Assembly (NCBI RefSeq): GCF_026191635.1
Contig: NZ_JAKRRW010000018.1
Location: 52,723 to 116,722 of the forward strand
From: Photobacterium obscurum
Lineage (GTDB): Bacteria; Pseudomonadota; Gammaproteobacteria; Enterobacterales; Vibrionaceae
DNA length: 64,000 nt
Direction: 5' to 3'
Below are positions 36,340 to 44,258 of the stretch, piece after piece. The first letter of the stretch is position 1, and every line of letters begins with the position of its first letter. The notes below the pieces were generated by a model. That model had not been told where the DNA came from. It saw only the letters and a program-made list of their open reading frames with translations, and did not search any database. The position numbers and the translations under genes are program-made.

Positions 36340-36894
36340 TCACTCCAAACCAAAAGCCAGGAACAGAGCCGGGATACCCAAGATGGCAAACACATTCCAT
36401 ATACTATGAGCAATCCAAACCGTAATAAAAGCATATATATTGCCAACCCTCATCCTCACATACTCATAAGTCAGAGCCAGCGCAAAGCCAAGTGCTACAA
36501 TCACCATTGCATTTAAAATCGAATTCACCAAGTGAACCAAGGCAAAAATGATTGCCGACCCAACGATTGAAAAAGCTGGGCTTCCTTTCGCATGTCGAAG
36601 CATACTTTGAATAAAACATTGAAAAATAAGTGTTTCCATTAACGGCGTCGTAATTAAAAGAGACACCAACGCAGATGCTAATTCACTTTCATTGAGAGCT
36701 TGCACAACTTCGGCCTGATAAAAAATGAAATAATTTATCAATATCAAAGCCATCGCCCATACAATGGCCAAGCCGTAGACACGAACTACAAACCCTGTCT
36801 TATTTAAGCCTAATGTACTGTACATAAGAGCATTTAGCCTTTCCCCCATCCTGTGACTCCATCCTTGATTAAAATTGATTACTGAGACAGCCAT
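36340..36894 (-). CDS. CPBP-family intramembrane metalloprotease-like protein
   Basis: 184 residues with about five transmembrane helices. The CPBP (Rce1-like) layout is seen: a first motif region TPLMETLIFQCFIQSML (about 99-115), where the usual EE pair is reduced to a single Glu (ETLIFQ, with Glu-x4-Gln instead of EExxxR), FALVHL with the second-motif histidine near 137, and HSIWNVF with the third-motif His and Asn near 166. The missing second glutamate may mean reduced or altered activity. Substrate unknown. Confidence 0.8.
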   Translation of the reverse strand: MAVSVINFNQGWSHRMGERLNALMYSTLGLNKTGFVVRVYGLAIVWAMALILINYFIFYQAEVVQALNESELASALVSLLITTPLMETLIFQCFIQSMLRHAKGSPAFSIVGSAIIFALVHLVNSILNAMVIVALGFALALTYEYVRMRVGNIYAFITVWIAHSIWNVFAILGIPALFLAFGLE

Positions 36895-36954
36895 TAAATT
36901 TGTTAGACTGAATTTATACTCCTCTGCGTAATATTAAACTTGATCAATAACAAC

Positions 36955-37146
36955 AAGAGAAGAATTTGCCAGGTGAATGTTAGGATTGAGTTATATAGAG
37001 ATATGAAGATTTCAGAGGCTCAATACTGTTTAGTCATCCAGATGCGCCAACAGCATTCGAGGGGGGGATTGGTGTCAATTAGTAAGGTAGGCTACTAGTT
37101 TGGATAGTGCGAATAGTGAGCCTCCGGCACTTCCGGAGGCTTTTTA
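36955..37146 (+). ncRNA. candidate small RNA ending in an orphan plus-strand terminator
   Basis: Both flanking genes are on the minus strand, yet a strong GCCTCCGG-CACTT-CCGGAGGC hairpin at 37120-37140 is followed by TTTTT only in the plus direction. No plus-strand reading frame lies before it. A transcript of up to about 190 bases could start in the AT-rich stretch near 36940-37000. The start is not fixed by the sequence, and the RNA itself is inferred. Confidence 0.35.
37119..37146 (+). terminator. plus-strand terminator without an upstream gene
   Basis: Perfect 8-base GC-rich stem (GCCTCCGG/CCGGAGGC) with a 5-base loop, then TTTTT. Reading the minus strand gives no T-run, so it does not obviously serve the chemoreceptor gene ending at 37168. 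Confidence 0.8.
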
Positions 37147-37167
37147 CCAATAGTTATACTTTAGGCA

Positions 37168-39081
37168 TTATTGGAGTTTAAATTGCTTAACGATAGCCAC
37201 AAGCTGTTCATTACAGCTAGCTAAGTTGTGGGTACTGTCCATCGTTTTTGAGCCGTTATCCGTAAGCTGACCCACCATATTCTGGATCGCCATCATATTA
37301 CGGTTAATTTCTTCAGTTACCGTGCTCTGCTCTTCTGCCGCAGTCGCGATCTGAAGCCCAAGATCATTGATCTTCACCACTGAGTTGGCCATTGAATCGA
37401 GACTCTCGTTAACATTGGCTGTTGTGTCAGCAGTTTGCTGGCAACGGCGCTTAGTATCATCCATCGCCGTCACTACCGATTGTGAGCCGCTACGAAGTTT
37501 ATTCAGCATTTCATTAATCTCAGAAGTACTCTGTTGCGTTCTTGCTGCTAAAGCGCGCACCTCGTCAGCAACTACCGCAAAGCCACGCCCTTGCTCACCT
37601 GCACGAGCCGCTTCAATTGCCGCGTTCAAAGCAAGCAAGTTAGTTTGCTCGGCAATGGCGCCAATCACTTCTAAAACAGAGCCAATTTGCTTGGTATCTT
37701 CGTCCATAGTTTGAATACTGAGTGCCATTGCATCAACTTCATCAACCAACGCTGCGACACTTTGTTCAGCCTCACTCACTACACGTTTAGAGCGCTCGGC
37801 TTCTTCACTGGTATTCTGGGTAAACGAAGCAGACTGTGACGCACTATCTGCGACACTCTCAGCCGTCGAACTCATTTCATTAACCGCAGTAACAACCTGG
37901 TCGGTTTCTGCCGCATGAGACGTTAGAACCGTATTGTTCAGCTCAGTTTGGTTTTTAAGTTGTTTAATACCCGTAGAGATATGACCTGTAGCTTGTGATA
38001 CTTCAAGCATCATACCTTGCAGGTTGCCGATAAAGGTATTTACGGCCTCAGCAATTTGACCCAAATCATCCTTGGTATTGACCTCAAGGCGACGAGTAAG
38101 ATCACCATTTCCCTGCGATAATTCGACTATCGTGGTCTTTAAAGACAGAATTGGACGATACAGGCGATTAAGAAGCAAAAGAATAATTACCGCAGAAAGA
38201 AAGATCAGGATACCGGCTGTAATTAAAGAATCCGTTAACGTCTCATCCAACTCGGCGTAGGCCACAGACTTATCGATCCCCACCAGCAGATGCCAGCGCG
38301 TATTATTATCAAGCTCAATGGAGCGAAAATAGGCAATCTTATCCACGCCACTTAAGTTGTAATTGAAAATACCGCTATCAGAGGAAAGTACCTCACGCTC
38401 AAGAGCAACGAGGTCGGAAGAATCAGAAAGCTTACTTTTACCTGGAACATCAATATCACCAGTAGAAGCAATCGTTATACCTTGATTGTCATATAACCCA
38501 GTCATTGCTCCGGCAAAAGGAGACTCGTTAACGACTTCGGCCAAAAGATCTAAATTTAGATCGGCAAGCAAAACACCTTGGAACTGACCATCAGAATAGA
38601 AAGGTTCAGCAATACTGACCATCAACTTTCCAGACGATGCCCCTTTATAGATACCCGTAATATAAGTACCGCGGTTTTGTTTGGCATTCTTATACCAACC
38701 TCGAACCCGTGGATCATACTTTGCTAAATCACGCTTACCGCTTTTCGCACCATAAGAGCGACCATCCTCAAAGCCAACCACAATATCCGAAGCTTTCGTC
38801 GCGTTCTCAATTTGGCTGACCATCAATGAGAGCTGGGAATCATTATGCTCTTTCGCAAAACTTGGTGCCGTTTTGACAATACCAACTCGAATAGTATGAA
38901 ACCATTCAGAGATCTTGTTAGATGAACTATCGATCTTTAGCTGCGAATATTTGTCAATATTATTCAGAATTGAAGTTGAATGTTGACGGTATGAAAGAAA
39001 GGTTGAAACGGCCAGGGAAACCGTTAATAACAAGATAGCGACCGTAATAATACGGCCCTTAAAGCTAGTTAATATATTCAC
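37168..39081 (-). CDS. methyl-accepting chemotaxis protein with dCache sensor
   Basis: Inner-membrane chemoreceptor of 637 residues. First transmembrane helix about 10-30, a periplasmic dCache_1-type sensor (about 35-275) with the ligand-site pattern YDPRVRGWYKNA and GVLLADLNLDLL, second helix about 281-300, HAMP (about 300-355), and the signalling domain with its tip ALNAAIEAARAGEQGRGFAVVADEVRALA. dCache receptors of this type commonly bind amino acids, but the ligand here is not known. No C-terminal CheR/CheB-binding pentapeptide: it ends KQFKLQ. A CRP-like site lies about 110 bases upstream. Confidence 0.95.
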   Translation of the reverse strand: MNILTSFKGRIITVAILLLTVSLAVSTFLSYRQHSTSILNNIDKYSQLKIDSSSNKISEWFHTIRVGIVKTAPSFAKEHNDSQLSLMVSQIENATKASDIVVGFEDGRSYGAKSGKRDLAKYDPRVRGWYKNAKQNRGTYITGIYKGASSGKLMVSIAEPFYSDGQFQGVLLADLNLDLLAEVVNESPFAGAMTGLYDNQGITIASTGDIDVPGKSKLSDSSDLVALEREVLSSDSGIFNYNLSGVDKIAYFRSIELDNNTRWHLLVGIDKSVAYAELDETLTDSLITAGILIFLSAVIILLLLNRLYRPILSLKTTIVELSQGNGDLTRRLEVNTKDDLGQIAEAVNTFIGNLQGMMLEVSQATGHISTGIKQLKNQTELNNTVLTSHAAETDQVVTAVNEMSSTAESVADSASQSASFTQNTSEEAERSKRVVSEAEQSVAALVDEVDAMALSIQTMDEDTKQIGSVLEVIGAIAEQTNLLALNAAIEAARAGEQGRGFAVVADEVRALAARTQQSTSEINEMLNKLRSGSQSVVTAMDDTKRRCQQTADTTANVNESLDSMANSVVKINDLGLQIATAAEEQSTVTEEINRNMMAIQNMVGQLTDNGSKTMDSTHNLASCNEQLVAIVKQFKLQ

Positions 39082-39194
39082 GTTTATCCGTTACTCTTCT
39101 ATATGATTTATTTATGCAATGGCAAATACAGGCTTGGCTTCTTGTTTATTTGTTGTATTTTTATGCGATCATTGCACAGTGACATATTTCATAA

Positions 39195-39210
39195 TGTGAT
39201 ATATGTCGCA
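39195..39210 (-). promoter_or_regulatory. CRP-like site upstream of the chemoreceptor gene
   Basis: TGTGA-N6-TCGCA matches 9 of 10 core positions of the CRP consensus TGTGA-N6-TCACA. It is 114 bases from the chemoreceptor start. Chemotaxis genes are often cAMP-CRP controlled; here this is inference. Confidence 0.4.
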
Positions 39211-39257
39211 TATTTTCTGAGATGAATGGGCAATGCATAATTAGCATGAAGATGAAG

Positions 39258-39281
39258 TGAAAACCGGCACTTAGTGCCGGT
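39258..39281 (-). terminator. terminator downstream of the astA-like gene
   Basis: Near-perfect palindrome ACCGGCACTTAGTGCCGGT followed by TTTTCACTT on the minus strand, about 200 bases past the stop at 39478. Confidence 0.65.
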
Positions 39282-39477
39282 AAGTAGTTAATTAATAAGA
39301 CTTAAAATTAAAGATATTAAGATGATTGGTTACTCAGCGGTTAAACTGTGCTCATCTAATCTTTACCCATCTGTGGCTAAATTTGACATATCCACTCAAA
39401 CAAATGATATCGCTCATGCTTACAGTGGCTTAAATATTCAAAATTTAAACATCTAGAATCATTCACAGTATTACTAA

Positions 39478-40494
39478 TTAGGGTGTGACCAGCCGGATCT
39501 TATCACCGTCTGAAACCTGAAGTGCATCTGCCATTTCAGAGGAAATACGAGCGCATTTACGATCAGCATCCACAGCGACCTTACCCGCGACAGCCCTGAA
39601 GTTACGAAACTCGGTATTACAGATCAAATATTCATCCTGGCAGGCATGTTCACCCACCTCAACCGAGCAATGGAACGCGTTGTAGACTGATTTAATATTT
39701 ACCAAGTCGCATTCTATGGTCGGACCGGCATCGAAAATCGCGACATAGCCGCGATTGCTAAAACCTTCCTTCTCCAGCAGGCGTAATGCGGGCCGAGTTT
39801 TCTCATGTACCTGGCCAACCACCTCCTGCGCTTCTTTACTCAGCAAATTGACATAAATCGGAAGCTTTGGCATGAGATCGGCGATAAAACCTTTCTGACC
39901 AACACCAACAAGATAATCAGCATGAGTAAATTCAATCGAAAAGAAATGCTCTCTCAGCCACTCCCAGAATGGGGAGTGACCTTCTTCATCAGAAACACCC
40001 CGCATTTCAGCAAACACGGTTTTGGAGAAACGCTGTGGGTGCTCCCCCATCATTAAAAAACGACACTTAGATAATAAGCGGCCATTGGCGCCCTTTCGCC
40101 ACTCCGGACGTAGAAACAAAGTGCACACTTCACTACAACCTGTGTAGTTATTTCCAAAGGTTAACAATTCAACCACATTGTGTACCCCCAACTTACGCGA
40201 GGCATGTACAACTTTACTGATATGATAGCTATAAAATGGTGCATCTAGCCCTATCGCGGCTTCAATACCAGTGGTACCGACCACTTCGCCGGTTTCTAGA
40301 TCTTCAGCAACCATCAAATACCCTTCTGTATTAGGTATAGTCACCGCTTTGCTAAAACTTTCCACCGAGTGCTGAATTTTTTTTCTTAACAGTTCTTCGT
40401 TAACTGGAAGTGAAGTAAAACCATGGCCGGACTCTTCTGCGCAACGCATAAGTGCCGGAAAATCATTCTCGTTGATCGGACGAATTACTAGCAT
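39478..40494 (-). CDS. astA: arginine N-succinyltransferase family protein
   Basis: AstA transfers succinyl from succinyl-CoA to arginine, the first step of the AST arginine catabolic pathway. 338 residues (E. coli AstA 344). Recognisable are the N-terminal MLVIRPINENDFPAL, the GNAT-like core SEVCTLFLRPEWRKGANGRLLSKCRFL (about 120-146), FAEMRGVSDEEGHSPFWEWL, and the C-terminal FRAVAGKV. GGAGG precedes the ATG by nine bases. The usual partner genes astC, astD and astB are not nearby, so this may be a second copy or one with a different amino acid substrate; family assignment is firm, substrate less so. Confidence 0.9.
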   Translation of the reverse strand: MLVIRPINENDFPALMRCAEESGHGFTSLPVNEELLRKKIQHSVESFSKAVTIPNTEGYLMVAEDLETGEVVGTTGIEAAIGLDAPFYSYHISKVVHASRKLGVHNVVELLTFGNNYTGCSEVCTLFLRPEWRKGANGRLLSKCRFLMMGEHPQRFSKTVFAEMRGVSDEEGHSPFWEWLREHFFSIEFTHADYLVGVGQKGFIADLMPKLPIYVNLLSKEAQEVVGQVHEKTRPALRLLEKEGFSNRGYVAIFDAGPTIECDLVNIKSVYNAFHCSVEVGEHACQDEYLICNTEFRNFRAVAGKVAVDADRKCARISSEMADALQVSDGDKIRLVTP

Positions 40495-40685
40495 CGAACA
40501 TCCCTCCTGATGCAGTTAGTAGCCTCCTGGCCGCTAGATCTTGGTGATATGACCAATTACATTAACAAATTATGCACTTACGTTCTGGTACATCGCTGAC
40601 ACATTTACCAAATGTAATCACAAAATAGATAGAGGGAAATCACCAAACAAACTGTAATTCTTCAACTCCATAATAATTTATGGAA

Positions 40686-41873
40686 TTACTCGCCACTAAG
40701 CGCATTCTTCATAACACTATGAACAAACGTATTATCATGAACACCAGATAGATTTTCAGATCTTGGGCCTTGCGATGTTATTGGAACATTTACTGCGGTA
40801 TGGCCTGTTGTTAACCAATTTACATAAAACAAACCACCACCCGCTGAACTAAACGGCCCATCTTCACTATCCAAACCACTCGATGACGATGAGACTGACA
40901 TACCTCCTGTTTCGTGATCTGCCGTTACAATGATTAACGTATTACTATCAGTAAGCGCAAATTGCTTCACTACCTCAACAGCTTCATCAAAGTCTACGGT
41001 GTCAGTAATAGCATTAGCCGCATCATTATCATGACTCGCCCAATCAATTTGACCGCCTTCGACCATTAAAAAGAAACCATTGGGATCTTTCGAAAGGATA
41101 TCTATCGCACTTTGTGTCATTTCAGCTAATGAAGGAGAAAAAGGACGAACCATACCTTCATCACCAAAAAGCCCAAGTAACTTTAGCGAAGACGACGTAT
41201 CAATCGCTCTAAATGAAGATAAATCACATACATAAGTGTATCCGATTGAAATGGCTTGCTGAATAAGGTTTCTGCCATCAGTTCTTTTCCCTGCTTCCGG
41301 ATAGCAACCATTTTCTGATGTTGTCAAAAACTCATTCTCTCCACCACCAAGTAATACATCAATATCTGAATCCACAATCTGCAGGGCAATGTTGGTCATC
41401 AAATTTCTATTTTCAACATGAGCGACAAATCCGGCAGGTGTTGCATGCGTAACATGTGTTGTAGTGACTAGACCAACAAGCTTATTTTGTTTCTTTGCAT
41501 CTTCTAATATTGTCGGTACAAAACCCAAATTAGCATCTAGCCCTATGACACCATTATTTGTTTTCACTCCTGTTGCCAATGCAGTTGCTGCAGCCGCTGA
41601 ATCTGTAACAAAGTTGTCCGCAGAATGGGTCTGTATAAAACCACTTGATGGCATATCATCCATTGATAGCTTGCCAGCTTCCCCAACCTTGACCAAACGC
41701 GCTGCTTTCCGGTGTTCCTCCCCCATGCCAGCCCCAATTAATATAATAATATTTTTTGCATATGGCATTGCCGGAGGCGGGATAACATCAGAATCTATCT
41801 GGCTGTCACCACATTTAAAGATAAAAGTCGTTACAGAAATAATCAGAAACATTCTCAATAGCGTTATTTCCAT
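40686..41873 (-). CDS. alkaline phosphatase, probable exported form lacking one metal-site aspartate
   Basis: PhoA-type phosphomonoesterase of 395 residues. ATG at 41873 is chosen because GAGG lies six bases before it; a TTG two codons earlier is possible. The N-terminus has a hydrophobic stretch ending FIFKC (Cys21), which could be an atypical lipobox. The nucleophile serine S92 is in TDSAAAATALATG. HATPAGF, EGGQIDWASHD, TADHETGG and TGHTA supply most ligands of the three metal sites. The first ligand, Asp51 of the E. coli enzyme in IGDGMG, is Ala48 here (IGAGMG, codon GCT). Single gene, divergent from cheR. Confidence 0.88.
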   Translation of the reverse strand: MEITLLRMFLIISVTTFIFKCGDSQIDSDVIPPPAMPYAKNIIILIGAGMGEEHRKAARLVKVGEAGKLSMDDMPSSGFIQTHSADNFVTDSAAAATALATGVKTNNGVIGLDANLGFVPTILEDAKKQNKLVGLVTTTHVTHATPAGFVAHVENRNLMTNIALQIVDSDIDVLLGGGENEFLTTSENGCYPEAGKRTDGRNLIQQAISIGYTYVCDLSSFRAIDTSSSLKLLGLFGDEGMVRPFSPSLAEMTQSAIDILSKDPNGFFLMVEGGQIDWASHDNDAANAITDTVDFDEAVEVVKQFALTDSNTLIIVTADHETGGMSVSSSSSGLDSEDGPFSSAGGGLFYVNWLTTGHTAVNVPITSQGPRSENLSGVHDNTFVHSVMKNALSGE

Positions 41874-42011
41874 TTTCAACCTCGACTCTAATTTTTATTG
41901 GAAACGCGCGAACCTAGATGAAGTGGACAAGTATAATTATAGAGCTCGGTCTCCAGAAAAATCATTTTCCCTGCTGGCTGTTAGAATTAACACCGTATCG
42001 CAGGAGGCTCG

Positions 42012-42746
42012 ATGAAGGATTACGATTGCGTACAGTTTCTACAGTGGGCGCTCGAAGAGTTGGCCGACTACCGCACCTATCTGGAGGCATCCCCTGGAGA
42101 GTGGCGCATGCTAGATACCTTGTGCCCGGTAACCATCTCACGCTTTTACCGGGACAAAGCTGTATTTACCGCTCTTGAGCAACAGTTACTACCGAGCCTG
42201 ATCCGCAAGGCAATCGATCACGGGCAAAATAAATTGAAGGTCTGGAGTGCCGGTTGCGCCAGCGGTGAAGAAGCCTACACAATTGCATTGATCTGGAAAT
42301 TGCAATTGCAGCAATACTTTCCAGGTTTTCAACTCGAAATCCTTGCTACAGATCTGGATCCAGCAATGGGCAAGCGGATCAGCGAAGCCTGCTACCCTTA
42401 CAGTAGTATTCGATACCTTCCCGAGCGTTGGCTGCATCAGGCATTTCTAAGGCAACACAATATCTATTGCCTGAAACCAGAATATAAACACCCAATAATG
42501 TTCCATACGCAGGACATACGCTACAACCAACCTGTCGATCTATTCGATTTGGTGCTATGCCGGAATCTGGTATTCACTTATTTTAGTACTAAGCTACAGC
42601 ACAGCGTGACTGAACAGATAAATAAAGTCATGCACCCTGGTGGCGCTTTGGTGATCGGTTGCCACGAGACTTTACCGGAAAATGTCAGAGGGTTCGACGT
42701 ATGGTATGGGCCTCACCGGATCTACCGCAAGGCCGCGTACTGGTGA
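42012..42746 (+). CDS. CheR-type protein-glutamate methyltransferase
   Basis: SAM-dependent methyltransferase that methylates glutamates of chemoreceptors. 244 residues, slightly shorter than typical CheR (about 280) because the N-terminal helical region is reduced. The start of the catalytic domain, VTISRFYRDKAVFTALE, the SAM loop WSAGCASGEEAYTIA (about 76-90), ILATDLDPA, and VLCRNLVFTYF are all present. AGGAGG lies four bases before the ATG. No other che genes are near, apart from a chemoreceptor 3 kb away on the other strand, so it is an orphan copy. The downstream asparaginase-like gene follows in the same direction after 63 bases. Confidence 0.9.
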   Translation: MKDYDCVQFLQWALEELADYRTYLEASPGEWRMLDTLCPVTISRFYRDKAVFTALEQQLLPSLIRKAIDHGQNKLKVWSAGCASGEEAYTIALIWKLQLQQYFPGFQLEILATDLDPAMGKRISEACYPYSSIRYLPERWLHQAFLRQHNIYCLKPEYKHPIMFHTQDIRYNQPVDLFDLVLCRNLVFTYFSTKLQHSVTEQINKVMHPGGALVIGCHETLPENVRGFDVWYGPHRIYRKAAYW

Positions 42747-42809
42747 ATGCAAACGCACCAATGAGCTGTGGCTAACTATGCCTGTTCTTGATGCCTTTGG
42801 GAGAGCAAT

Positions 42810-43313
42810 ATGAGCAGTAACGACAATGAACACAAAATTCAAATTATCATTACCGGCGGCACTATCGATTCCTACTATGATATCGATGCCTGTACAGCGT
42901 TATGCCATCAACATACCGTCATTCCCGAATTCATTACCAAATTCGGCCAAGTTCCACCAAACGAGTTCGAGCTGTGCGAGCTATGTATGAAAGATAGCCG
43001 AGATATCACTCTTCAGGATATCAATGAAATGAGTGCAGCAATTAACCTCAGTAACTGTAACCGCCACATTATCACTCATGGCACCTTCACCCTATTCGAC
43101 AGCGCCCGTCGGCTACAAACACTTCTACCAAAGGAACATGGCCAATCAATTGTATTTACTGGCGCAATGTGGCCGTTGGTAGGCTTTTCGCCCAATGATG
43201 CTGGCTTTAACTTAGGCTCCGCTTTGATGGCCGCACGGCTCGCAGCCCCCGGCATCTATATCGCTTTTAACGGCAAACTGTACCAACCCGATGACCTTGA
43301 AGGCTTACACTAA
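42810..43313 (+). CDS. half-length asparaginase-like protein
   Basis: 167 residues covering only the N-terminal domain of asparaginases (full enzymes about 330). The first catalytic threonine motif TGGTI is present at residues 15-19. The second motif, normally HGTDT, reads HGTFT at 90-94, so the catalytic Thr remains but the Asp is Phe. TGAMWPLVGFSPNDAGFNLGSAL corresponds to the region after motif two. It ends cleanly at a stop followed by a terminator, so this looks like a settled short protein rather than a fresh truncation. Cytosolic; an enzymatic role is doubtful. Confidence 0.8.
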   Translation: MSSNDNEHKIQIIITGGTIDSYYDIDACTALCHQHTVIPEFITKFGQVPPNEFELCELCMKDSRDITLQDINEMSAAINLSNCNRHIITHGTFTLFDSARRLQTLLPKEHGQSIVFTGAMWPLVGFSPNDAGFNLGSALMAARLAAPGIYIAFNGKLYQPDDLEGLH

Positions 43314-43330
43314 GCGGCACTAACACAACG

Positions 43331-43362
43331 AAAAAAGGCTCACAGCATTGTGGGCCTTTAGC
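43331..43362 (-). terminator. terminator between convergent genes
   Basis: AAAGGC-TCACA-GCAT-TGTGG-GCCTTT hairpin, with TTTTTTCG on the minus-strand side. It serves the DUF2459 gene and could also act on the asparaginase-like gene from the other side. Confidence 0.8.
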
Positions 43363-43416
43363 ATACTAGAGTGAATAAGGTTGGAATCTGTTCATCGCAC
43401 TTTTTCGTAGCCTTTC

Positions 43417-44097
43417 CTAGTAATTTTCTTGCTGTGGACACTCCATGGCCTTATTGGTGTTTTCATCCGAATCAAGAAACTCAATGATATCTGAAGCTGT
43501 TAGATTGAAAGATGCATCAATATCGAAACCTGCACTTTCTAATCCTATTGCTGTCCACTTATTGCAGGTATTAAACACATTAAAACTTCCCACTCCTGAG
43601 TAAAACTGACTGTCTCCATATAAGCCTTTTTGGGTGGCCACGGCTCTTCCGCTGGGATCTCTTTCAAAACTATTAGATATGAATCTTCCTAACGATTTTA
43701 TTTGAGCTTGTCCTAGGCACATTTTTCTAATTTTGCTGTTTGGGAAAGATTCATAGGGTGAACTAGGAACAGAGGCGACATGAAGTACTGAATCGGTCGG
43801 CAAAAATATCGCTCTTAAAGTAATACCAACCGTGACTTCACGAGACTGATAGAATTCCATATCGCCCCAACCGATTTCGAGATATTGCCCGTCACCAAAA
43901 CGCTCAGCCAGCTCAGGCAGAAAATGAAGTAGTTCTTCTCTTGGATAGACAATACCTGTATGCCAACCATGGTTGACGATATAGGCAACCTGGTATGAGG
44001 TTGACGGCACTTGTTCTGAGGGAAGAGTGGCCTTGGGCAAGCTGGAACATCCCGAAGTAAGAACCAACGAAATGAATAAACCAATAAGTCTTTTCAA
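43417..44097 (-). CDS. DUF2459 family lipoprotein
   Basis: 226 residues. The frame runs to 44238, but TTG at 44097 with AGGAGG four bases upstream opens a lipoprotein signal, LKRLIGLFISLVLTSGCSS, with the lipid-modified Cys in LTSGC at residue 16-17; this start is preferred. The family pattern (TIGR02117/DUF2459) is seen in VAYIVNHGWHTGIVYPREEL, EIGWGDMEFYQ and a closing NTCNKWTAIGLESAGF, which carries a conserved Cys. The Cys and His arrangement resembles NlpC/P60-like hydrolases, so a cysteine hydrolase role is possible. Membrane-anchored in the periplasm or outer membrane. Confidence 0.85.
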   Translation of the reverse strand: MKRLIGLFISLVLTSGCSSLPKATLPSEQVPSTSYQVAYIVNHGWHTGIVYPREELLHFLPELAERFGDGQYLEIGWGDMEFYQSREVTVGITLRAIFLPTDSVLHVASVPSSPYESFPNSKIRKMCLGQAQIKSLGRFISNSFERDPSGRAVATQKGLYGDSQFYSGVGSFNVFNTCNKWTAIGLESAGFDIDASFNLTASDIIEFLDSDENTNKAMECPQQENY

Positions 44098-44258
44098 GGC
44101 TCCTCCTGCTTTCCAAGCAAATTCTAATGCTAGGTACAGGCCCTCTAACGGCTCAGGAATAAAACTAAACACCTTTGATACTATAGCAAAGTCAAACGGG
44201 TCTCCGACCAGAAAACCCTCACAACTGCAACAACCCAACCGATCATTTCCTTAACAAA

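Larger units (their letters stand above)
39082..39477. other. intergenic region between chemoreceptor and astA-like gene
   Basis: Holds the upstream region of the chemoreceptor gene, with the CRP-like site, and the hairpin at 39263-39281. No coding frame. Confidence 0.5.

Noticed and set aside
41464..42015. 183-codon plus-strand frame before cheR
   Set aside because: Mostly antisense to the alkaline phosphatase gene and without coding character past its end; cheR has its own AGGAGG and ATG.
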